The notes under the pieces were generated by a model, which saw only the letters and a list, made by a program, of their open reading frames with translations, did not search any database and was not told where the DNA came from. A program made the position numbers and the translations under genes. Of a DNA stretch of 28,614 nt, positions 22,466 to 28,614 are shown in pieces. Each line of letters opens with the position of its first letter. Position 1 is the first letter of the stretch. Origin of the DNA: Bacteroidota bacterium (GTDB lineage: Bacteria; Bacteroidota; Bacteroidia; J057); assembly GCA_963169475.1 (NCBI GenBank), contig CAUJFT010000070.1, positions 1-28,614 on the forward strand, read 5' to 3'.

Positions 22466-22948
22466 TTACTTTCCGCTCATAACCTTCAAAAACTCAATCA
22501 CGGGAGTTTCTTTGTCATAGCTTTTCAATAGTACGTTGTCTTTATTGTAAACATAAACTCCCGGAGCTACCGTATAACCGAAATAGGTATCAAACTTCCA
22601 TTTCGTGTCCCTTACAAAATACAGTTTATCTAGGAGTGTACCCGAAAAATGTGTTTTCTTAAATTCTTCAATGGGCTTTGTGTCTTCAGTAGAAACCCAT
22701 AAAAGATTAACATTCCTAAATGCTGCTTCGGATTCCCGCATCCAGCCCGCTTGTTGGGCGCAGTGGTCGCAATAGGGGTCATAGAAAAATACAATCGTAG
22801 ATAAACCCGGTTTGAGGTTGGTATTGGTAAAAGGTTTGGCATTAAGGTCTTCAAAGGTAAACGCCGGCATTTTTTTCTGAGCTTGAGCAGATACTGCAAA
22901 AAAACTAAAAAAAGAAACTACCGCGATTAAATAAAAAAACTGTTTCAT
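22466..22948 (-). CDS. Secreted thioredoxin-like thiol-disulfide protein
   Basis: 160 residues from the ATG at 22948-22946. A signal peptide covers about 1-23 (ends SAQAQ), so it acts in the periplasm. The thioredoxin fold shows FFYDPYCDHCAQQ with the redox pair Cys60 and Cys63 (C-D-H-C) and a cis-Pro region in VAPGVYVYN, as in TlpA/ResA-like proteins. The loop after strand 3 (STEDTKPIEEF) also fits. Its likely role is thiol reduction or exchange on secreted proteins; the substrate is not visible. The frame is open up to 23005, but the additional 19 residues do not look like a signal peptide start, so the shorter form is chosen. It is divergent from dacB. Confidence 0.85.
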   Translation of the reverse strand: MKQFFYLIAVVSFFSFFAVSAQAQKKMPAFTFEDLNAKPFTNTNLKPGLSTIVFFYDPYCDHCAQQAGWMRESEAAFRNVNLLWVSTEDTKPIEEFKKTHFSGTLLDKLYFVRDTKWKFDTYFGYTVAPGVYVYNKDNVLLKSYDKETPVIEFLKVMSGK

Positions 22949-22992
22949 GATAAATGTTTTTGAAAATATTATATAAATTATTTGTGTAAAAC

Positions 22993-23024
22993 TTGTGAAA
23001 AACAAAGGAATTTGGTTATTTTTG
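22993..23024 (+). promoter_or_regulatory. dacB promoter
   Basis: TTG at 22993-22995, 21 bases, then TATTTTTG at 23017-23024. A full match to the Bacteroidota pattern; the ATG follows 64 bases later. Confidence 0.7.
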
Positions 23025-23088
23025 TACTAATATCATCTCCTTTATAATCAAGATTTATTCTTTATACGTAAAAACCTAAAAAAAGTAC

Positions 23089-24567
23089 ATGTTAAAAAGG
23101 GGTATTTTGCTCATTATAGGAACACTTATAATCAATCTTTCAACACAAGGGCAGAGTAGTAAGCTCATTACCCTAAAAAACTACATCTCATCGCTTCAAA
23201 ACGCCGAGGGAATGCTCAATTCGTCCTATGGGTTTTGTCTAATGAATGAAGCCGGAGAGGTAATCGTTCAGCATGATATGAATCGCAGTCTTTCTACGGC
23301 TTCTACCATGAAAGTCATCACTACAGCAACCGCCTTAGCGATACTGGGTGAAGGATACCGCTACAAAACCTACCTCGAATATGATGGGAAAATCCAAAAC
23401 GGAGTTCTACTTGGAAATGTTTACATCAGAGGTACCGGAGACCCTACTACGGGGAGTGACCGTTTTGGAGTAGAGAATAGTATGGAAAGTACGCTTGCGA
23501 CTTGGGCAGAAGCACTCAAAAAAGTGGGGATTTTTAAAATAGAAGGAAAAATTATTGGAGATGCTACTTTTTTCTCCTCTCAAACGATTCCCGACAACTG
23601 GGTGTGGGCAGATATAGGCAACTACTATGGGACGGGAGCATCAGGGCTTTGTCTGAATGAGAATATGTATAAAATTCATCTTAAAACGGGAAAACGTGAG
23701 GGAGACCCCGTTTCTTTATTATATTGGGATGAAAGCATGAAAAACCTTAGCTTTATCAATGAACTCACAACCGGGAAGCCCGGCTCAGGGGATAATTCTT
23801 TTATATTTGGGGCTCCTTATACTACATTGAGATACATAAGAGGAACGCTCCCGCCCGGGCATGATAACTTTGTGATAAAAGGAAGCGTCCCCGACCCCGA
23901 GGAGTTTGCCGCCGAAATGTTCTGTGATAAATTAGCAGAATTAGGAATCCACACTACAAACGGAACGGGTAGTATGCTCAAATTACAATTTGATGGAAAA
24001 ATATCTTCTCCAGAAAGAAATATTTTTTATACCCACCTTTCTCCTGCCCTCAAAGAGATTGTTTATTGGACAAATCAAAAAAGTATAAATCTGTTTGCTG
24101 AATGTCTCCTCTCTACTATCGCCTTAGTAAAAACCGGAATTGCCTCCACTAAAAAAGGAGCCGAAGAGGTATGGAAGTTCTGGGAAGAAAAAGGAATCCC
24201 CACAGAGGGAATGTTTCTGCAAGATGGTAGCGGACTTTCTCCTAATAATGCTGCTACTCCCTATCAGATGACGGCAATTCTTCATAAATCGCGTAAAGAA
24301 CCTTGGTATCCTATACTGCTTGCCTCTCTGCCCATAGCGGGAAAAACGGGGACGCTATCCTCTATGGCAAAAGATACTCCTGCGGAAGGAAAAATTCAGG
24401 CTAAAAGTGGATATATGACAAGGGTAAGAACGTATGCCGGATACGTTACTACATTATCTGGTAAAAAATATGCTTTTACGATATTTACAAATAATTATAA
24501 TGATAGTGCTTCGGCTATGAAAAAAAGAATAGAAGGGCTTTTTGTAAAATTAGCGGAGCTAGATTGA
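23089..24567 (+). CDS. dacB: D-alanyl-D-alanine carboxypeptidase/endopeptidase, PBP4 type (S13)
   Basis: 492 residues. A signal peptide covers about 1-21, so it acts in the periplasm. The three S13 active-site motifs are present: SxxK as S72-T-M-K75 in ASTMKVITTATALAIL, SxN as S332-I-N334 in KSINLFAECLL, and KTG at 419-421 in AGKTGTLSSM. The insert domain between motifs 1 and 2 is large, as in E. coli PBP4. These enzymes remove terminal D-Ala from stem peptides and cut cross-links during remodelling of peptidoglycan. The gene has a strong promoter, and its stop is nine bases before the next gene, so they form an operon. Confidence 0.95.
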   Translation: MLKRGILLIIGTLIINLSTQGQSSKLITLKNYISSLQNAEGMLNSSYGFCLMNEAGEVIVQHDMNRSLSTASTMKVITTATALAILGEGYRYKTYLEYDGKIQNGVLLGNVYIRGTGDPTTGSDRFGVENSMESTLATWAEALKKVGIFKIEGKIIGDATFFSSQTIPDNWVWADIGNYYGTGASGLCLNENMYKIHLKTGKREGDPVSLLYWDESMKNLSFINELTTGKPGSGDNSFIFGAPYTTLRYIRGTLPPGHDNFVIKGSVPDPEEFAAEMFCDKLAELGIHTTNGTGSMLKLQFDGKISSPERNIFYTHLSPALKEIVYWTNQKSINLFAECLLSTIALVKTGIASTKKGAEEVWKFWEEKGIPTEGMFLQDGSGLSPNNAATPYQMTAILHKSRKEPWYPILLASLPIAGKTGTLSSMAKDTPAEGKIQAKSGYMTRVRTYAGYVTTLSGKKYAFTIFTNNYNDSASAMKKRIEGLFVKLAELD

Positions 24568-24576
24568 TATTTACTT

Positions 24577-25161
24577 ATGAATGATGAACCAAAATCCACC
24601 TCCAGAATTGTTCCCGGTATTATTGCAGGCTTGGGAATTGGAGGGCTTAATATCGGCGACTCTCCTGAAAAAGTGAGGACGATTATGCGAGCTTCCGGCG
24701 TTCTTTCTGATTATGATACCGAACATAAAGTGTTTAATGATTTTGGATATGTTCCCGAGCATTATCTACAATTTTTAATAGGATTCGACAGTCTTGATAT
24801 TTTTCATGAAGACGAAAACCCCGCTTACCCTGTGTTTAAAGTGTATTACAAGAGTAATGCGACTGCTTTTATGATTATTTCTTCCTATGGAACAGAAGTA
24901 TATGATTATGGTTTTTGCCGAAGAATAACGACAGAGAAAGGAATTTCATTTGGGGATTCCGAAGGAGACATTAGAGAACGCTACGGAAAAGAAGATATTA
25001 AACATATTTATAGTACTTATGACGGAGACTATATGTTTCTTCGTTTGGGTATTTCATTTATTTTAGAGGAAGGAAAAGTTAGGGTGATTCGGATATTTAA
25101 TCCTATTACTGATAGCAAGGAAATCAAAAAAATAGAGGCACACTATAAAAAAATAGAGTAG
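24577..25161 (+). CDS. Small protein with two internal repeats, unknown function
   Basis: 194 residues, starting nine bases after dacB, so co-transcribed. No signal peptide is evident. Two similar segments occur about 100 residues apart: GGLNIGDSPEKVRTIMR (22-38) and GISFGDSEGDIRERYGK (122-138), each the GL.IGDS..xV pattern seen in many Bacteroidota and Firmicutes proteins where it may form a small repeated alpha/beta unit. The middle (FLIGFDSLDIFHEDENPAYP) is acidic. I recognise no named family. The link to DacB is only by operon. It overlaps nothing, and its stop is nine bases before the stop of mutY on the other strand with no hairpin between, so transcripts probably run into each other. 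Confidence 0.75.
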   Translation: MNDEPKSTSRIVPGIIAGLGIGGLNIGDSPEKVRTIMRASGVLSDYDTEHKVFNDFGYVPEHYLQFLIGFDSLDIFHEDENPAYPVFKVYYKSNATAFMIISSYGTEVYDYGFCRRITTEKGISFGDSEGDIRERYGKEDIKHIYSTYDGDYMFLRLGISFILEEGKVRVIRIFNPITDSKEIKKIEAHYKKIE

Positions 25162-25170
25162 TTTCTTGTT

Positions 25171-26172
25171 TTAACACACTTTCTCGATAATCTTTAATAC
25201 TGCTTTTGGAAAAGCGAAATGGCTAAGAGCCGGTAGCGAAACAAAAAGGGCCGTTTCCCAGTTCTGTTTTTCTTTCAGCACCCAAACCCTTATCCACATA
25301 TCAAAATGAGTAAATACATGCTTGAACTCCATGATATTTTCACTTTTTTTAAATTTGCACTCCCCTGAAACCCACACTTCAAAAGAGACCTCCTCGTTGG
25401 GAATTTCATATAGCCCACCCCATAAGCCCTGTTCTTTTCGGCGTAAAACTGCTACTTCTCCGCCCGATTCATTCCAAAAAAAATAAAAATAACGAACGTC
25501 GCGTTTTAACTTTTTTCTTTTTATGGGTAATAGTCTTTGATTACCGGCTTTGAAAGACAAACATTGCTCTACCAACGGGCATATTGTACAAGAAGGGTTC
25601 GTAGGCGTGCAGATGGTAGAGCCAATATCCATGATTCCGTGATTGAAGGGGGCGGAGGGAAGTCCTTGTAGGCAGTCATCTAAAATATTTTGATAGCGAT
25701 TGGCAGTAGCAGAGGCATCTATGGAAGAAAAATCATTGAGTAAGCGGCTCATTAGTCGAAGTACATTTCCGTCCACTACCCCTACCGGGTTACCAAAGGC
25801 AAAAGAGCCTACCGCCCTTGCGCTATATCTCCCTAATCCTTTGAGGCGAAGAATCTCTTTGTAATTATCTGGAAATACGCCCCCATACCACTCCATTACT
25901 TGTTGTGCAGCGATATGAAGATTTCGGGCTCGGCTATAATAACCCAATCCTTCCCAGATTTTTAAAACATCATCAATATTAGAGGCTGCAAGGGCTTTTA
26001 TATCAGGAAACCTTTGGAGAAAACGAAAATAATATGCTGCTCCCTGCGCAATTCGCGTTTGTTGTAGAATTACTTCGGATATCCAAATCTCATAAGGGTC
26101 TGTGCTTTCTCGCCAGGGTAACCTTCTTCCCTTTTGTTTATACCATTCAATCACCTTCGGCGCAATGCTCAT
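25171..26172 (-). CDS. mutY: A/G-specific adenine DNA glycosylase
   Basis: 333 residues, a normal MutY length. It removes adenine mispaired with 8-oxoguanine, preventing G-to-T mutation. The catalytic Glu33 (ISEVILQQT) and Asp134 (VVDGNVLRL), the helix-hairpin-helix LKGLGRYSARAVGSFAF, and the [4Fe-4S] cluster ligands Cys188, Cys195, Cys198 and Cys204 (C-x6-C-x2-C-x5-C) are all present. The C-terminal region (REFHF-like WGGLYEIPNEE, then EFKHVFTHFDMWIRVWVL) is the Nudix-like 8-oxoG recognition domain. Its ATG overlaps the stop of sdaA by four bases (ATGA), which suggests translational coupling. Confidence 0.97.
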   Translation of the reverse strand: MSIAPKVIEWYKQKGRRLPWRESTDPYEIWISEVILQQTRIAQGAAYYFRFLQRFPDIKALAASNIDDVLKIWEGLGYYSRARNLHIAAQQVMEWYGGVFPDNYKEILRLKGLGRYSARAVGSFAFGNPVGVVDGNVLRLMSRLLNDFSSIDASATANRYQNILDDCLQGLPSAPFNHGIMDIGSTICTPTNPSCTICPLVEQCLSFKAGNQRLLPIKRKKLKRDVRYFYFFWNESGGEVAVLRRKEQGLWGGLYEIPNEEVSFEVWVSGECKFKKSENIMEFKHVFTHFDMWIRVWVLKEKQNWETALFVSLPALSHFAFPKAVLKIIEKVC

Positions 26173-27071
26173 GCGTCAGTATCTAATTCTTCGACCTCTT
26201 GTACTAGTACCCTTTTTTCAATTTCTCTTGCGGTAGGAGTATTGGCTATGCCGCCCAAAGCGGTTTCTTTATACTGGGTTTCCATAGAAGCCCCTACTTC
26301 TCCCATCGCGTCCACTACCTCATCTACAGGGATAATCGCAGAGTCTCCGGCAAGTGCTATTTGTGCTGCCGCAAAAGCAATCACAGAGGCAGAAGCATTC
26401 CTTTTCACACAAGGGACTTCTACCAATCCAGCAACGGGGTCACAAATAAGCCCCAACATGTTCATAATCGTAATTGCCACAGACTCGAATATTTGTTCGG
26501 TATCTCCTTCCAAACAATAGACAATCGCTCCCGCTCCCATAGCCGCAGCAGTACCCGTTTCTGCCTGACACCCTCCTACAGCACCAGAAATGGAAGCCCG
26601 TTTTTCGATAATTAAGGCGATACCTGCCGAAACAAGCATCGCTTCAAATAACCTTCTGCGCGGAATGTCAGGGTGAATTTCGGATAAAGTTGTGAGAACA
26701 CCGGGCATAATGCCGGAAGCTCCCGCCGTAGGAGCCGCCACAATTCTCCCCATACAGGAGTTTAATTCCTTGGCGGCAAGCGTATAGGATACTAATTTTT
26801 GAAAATTTTCACCCAATACAGACACCTTACAATCTCTTACTTTCTTAGCTCCATTACGAATCATACCGCTTACAGAAGTCATGTCTTGACTTAGTCCGGT
26901 TTGCACTGCGTCTGTCATTACCGCATAAGCTTGTGCTAATTTTGCCCATATTTCCGACTCCGTTCTTCCTTTTTGTACGATTTCATACTCCAAAACAGGC
27001 TGCCATACGGGAACACCCTTTTCGTGAAGGTGCGTTTTCCACTCGTTAAAACTATCAAAAAGTATTGACAT
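26169..27071 (-). CDS. sdaAA: L-serine dehydratase, iron-sulfur type, alpha subunit
   Basis: 300 residues, the size of the separate alpha subunit of two-subunit enzymes. It deaminates L-serine to pyruvate and ammonia. The motifs CMGRIVAAPTAGASGIMPG (Cys106), GGCQAETG (Cys168), CDPVAG (Cys210) and VEVPCVKRN (Cys221) are present. Cys168, Cys210 and Cys221 are the expected cluster ligands by comparison with known enzymes. No beta subunit gene lies in the window; the gene upstream, 19 bases away, is a secreted protein. A beta subunit elsewhere on the chromosome is likely. The short gap from the upstream stop and the overlap with mutY suggest a three-gene transcript. Confidence 0.92.
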   Translation of the reverse strand: MSILFDSFNEWKTHLHEKGVPVWQPVLEYEIVQKGRTESEIWAKLAQAYAVMTDAVQTGLSQDMTSVSGMIRNGAKKVRDCKVSVLGENFQKLVSYTLAAKELNSCMGRIVAAPTAGASGIMPGVLTTLSEIHPDIPRRRLFEAMLVSAGIALIIEKRASISGAVGGCQAETGTAAAMGAGAIVYCLEGDTEQIFESVAITIMNMLGLICDPVAGLVEVPCVKRNASASVIAFAAAQIALAGDSAIIPVDEVVDAMGEVGASMETQYKETALGGIANTPTAREIEKRVLVQEVEELDTDA

Positions 27072-27090
27072 TTTTTATTATATTTTTATT

Positions 27091-28614
27091 TTACCTTCTT
27101 ATCCATAATTTCTTTACACATACGTTGTCCCCCATAATTACTCGCACAAAGTACAAGCCCGGAGAGTAATCCGTTATGTTTAGCGGGATTGTCTGTAAGC
27201 CTGTTTCTTGTTTAGAGACGAATGTGGTCAAGGTCTTTCCTTGAATATCTGTGAGTAATATGGTTGCTGATTTGTCAGTTTTTGAGATAAAACGTATATG
27301 CGTTATCCCTGATGCTGGATTTGGAAAAAGAGAAACCTCCTTTTTTTCAAAAAAAGCAGCTTCATTATCCGTAGAAATTCCATCTGGAAGCAAGATATAG
27401 TCTATAAAGCCGGCATCTTCTCCTTCGCTTACAAGCCCATCTTTGGCATATTTCCACATAAAAGTATGGATACCCGCAGCTACCGGATAACTAAGCTTTT
27501 CCCAATTTATTTCTCCCGACCATTTGCCTACCTCTATATTATCTATGTAGAAATACAAAAAATCCCAACCTTCTTCAGAAGATACTTTGCGGTAAAAATG
27601 AATAGAATCAGCTTGAGTTATCGTATATACAAAACTCATAGAGGAAGATTGGTTATTAGCAATCACTCCGGATTGCTCACAGTAACTCCCTTCGTAGGGC
27701 AATAACGTGGAGGTAAACCACGGACTTGCCCCTGAGGATGTCCAGGAGACAAAGGTATTATTATTCGGCTCAAAGTTAAGTACATTCGGGGCAATAAGGA
27801 GATTAAAAGTAGCTTGGGCTTGGTAAGTACCGCTTTCGATGGAGTAATCCAATTGGATAGGAGTTCCTTTGGGAATAGAGGCATCTGCTGTAACAGAAAA
27901 AGTTGCATCTCCTTGATTAGAGGGTGAAATAGAGGGTACATTTATCGGATTTATATTCACAGTTATTAATGGGTGTGAAGGTGTGAGGATTGCCTGTGAG
28001 ATTGGGAGAGCAGCGTGACCAATATTGGCATTATGAACGATAACGGTTACCGTTTCTCCGGGGTCAAAGAAACCATTATTGTTGCCCGAAGCGTCTTGAA
28101 TTTCCATGGATAATACTTGTGGTTTAGGGGCATTGAGCAAAAGTGGGTTATAGGAACTCCATGTATTTCCGGCATTGTCTGAAACGGTAAACACTAATAA
28201 AGCCGTAGTACCATCAGCCACATCATTATTTACCTGAATCTGAAAAACCTGATTGGTAACTACAGAGGTATTTGCTGCAATATTTCCGCAAGAGGCATTT
28301 GCATTAAGAATTGTAATTGCCGTATTAGCAGAGGACAACACCGCCGTAGCAGAATTTGCATGGATACTCCCTACATTTTGCCACGAAACATTGAGAGAAA
28401 TAGTTTCTCCAAAGTCAGCAAGTTGATTCTGATTTCCGTTTGTATCATCTATCCCAAGTATATTGCCGATAACAAAAGGAGAGGTCGGCACCGTTACCTG
28501 AACCGTACCAATATAGGGCATTGTGTTCCACGCTGTAGCAGTAACCGTTATATCTGCGACTACGGTGAGCGGAAGATAAAGGTTTATTGTAACACTACCG
28601 CCAGATACTACTCC
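27091..28614 (-). CDS. T9SS-exported protein, probably gingipain-type peptidase C25 C-terminal part (partial)
   Basis: A continuous open frame runs from TAA 27091-27093 to the right edge, so the start is beyond the window; at least 507 residues are visible. From the visible N-terminal side: a beta-strand segment (LPLTVVADITVTATAWN), then two Ig/CARDB-like units each opening with a D-x-NGN/NNG-x-F-x-x-GET loop (near DTNGNQNQLADFGET and ASGNNNGFFDPGETV), then a MAM/jelly-roll-like domain (FEPNNNTFVSWTSS and IHFYRKVSSEEGWDFLYF), then the T9SS type A sorting domain with SLFPNPASG and KKLWIRR at the end. The arrangement is that of C25 peptidases and other large secreted adhesins or proteases. The catalytic domain would lie past the edge, so the peptidase call is an inference. 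It is exported across the outer membrane and anchored or released after C-terminal cleavage. Confidence 0.85.
   Translation of the reverse strand, partial: GVVSGGSVTINLYLPLTVVADITVTATAWNTMPYIGTVQVTVPTSPFVIGNILGIDDTNGNQNQLADFGETISLNVSWQNVGSIHANSATAVLSSANTAITILNANASCGNIAANTSVVTNQVFQIQVNNDVADGTTALLVFTVSDNAGNTWSSYNPLLLNAPKPQVLSMEIQDASGNNNGFFDPGETVTVIVHNANIGHAALPISQAILTPSHPLITVNINPINVPSISPSNQGDATFSVTADASIPKGTPIQLDYSIESGTYQAQATFNLLIAPNVLNFEPNNNTFVSWTSSGASPWFTSTLLPYEGSYCEQSGVIANNQSSSMSFVYTITQADSIHFYRKVSSEEGWDFLYFYIDNIEVGKWSGEINWEKLSYPVAAGIHTFMWKYAKDGLVSEGEDAGFIDYILLPDGISTDNEAAFFEKKEVSLFPNPASGITHIRFISKTDKSATILLTDIQGKTLTTFVSKQETGLQTIPLNITDYSPGLYFVRVIMGDNVCVKKLWIRR

Noticed and set aside
22946..23005. 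Longer start for the thioredoxin-like gene at 23005
   Set aside because: The additional 19 residues precede a well-formed signal peptide beginning MKQFFYL, which makes the downstream ATG far more likely.
1..28614. CRISPR array, integrated phage or insertion sequence
   Set aside because: No regularly spaced repeats, cas, integrase, transposase or structural phage genes were found in the window.

Overview
This window looks like a low-GC chromosome segment from a member of the Bacteroidota. Four things point there: a partial protein with a type IX secretion (T9SS) C-terminal sorting domain, a DUF6029-type outer-membrane protein, a Lon protease with the acidic N-terminal extension common in this phylum, and promoters of the Bacteroidota type (TTG/TTTG, 19-22 bases, then a variant of TAnnTTTG). 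The genus cannot be told from the sequence. Gene density is normal for a chromosome. I see no phage genes, insertion sequence, CRISPR array or integrase.

Layout. 1-2051: the tail of an unrecognised gene, an MbnP-like lipoprotein, and a convergent HSL-type esterase. 2052-2654: gene-free, holding one copy of a dispersed non-coding repeat. 2655-4520: an apparent operon of a YciO/Sua5-family protein, a small conserved-looking unknown and a methyltransferase. 4687-10897: a DUF6029 protein, an OmpA-like fusion protein and Lon. 11446-16384: AroB, a STAS protein, an extremely acidic 77-residue protein, RNase Z, then a dolichol-phosphate-mannose-synthase-like glycosyltransferase followed closely by protein-isoaspartate methyltransferase. 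16776-19881: a Cys-rich secreted protein, an M28 aminopeptidase with a PDZ domain, tRNA-Gly(GCC), a small unknown and a beta-barrel candidate. 19882-20335: gene-free, holding the second copy of the dispersed repeat. 20336-22948: biotin ligase divergent from RsfS, an AlbA_2 protein and a secreted thioredoxin-like protein. 23089-28614: a PBP4-type DD-carboxypeptidase with a small partner gene, and on the other strand MutY, L-serine dehydratase alpha and the T9SS-exported protein that runs off the right edge.

How the genes relate. Most are housekeeping: tRNA modification family, shikimate pathway, tRNA 3' processing, protein repair and turnover, ribosome silencing, DNA repair, cell-wall trimming. 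They sit among cell-envelope proteins typical of the phylum. SdaA and MutY overlap by four bases. DacB and the 194-residue protein are nine bases apart. Several genes have convincing promoters, and these also fix start codons: aroB, the 162-residue Cys-rich protein and the glycosyltransferase should start downstream of the longest possible reading frame. Strong hairpins separate several convergent pairs.

I found no clear new multi-gene system. The points most worth a second look are the 64 percent Asp/Glu protein at 13256-13489 with its own terminator, the diverged non-coding repeat at 2271-2380 and 20108-20230 with matching internal spacing, and a nested hairpin about 60 bases before lon.
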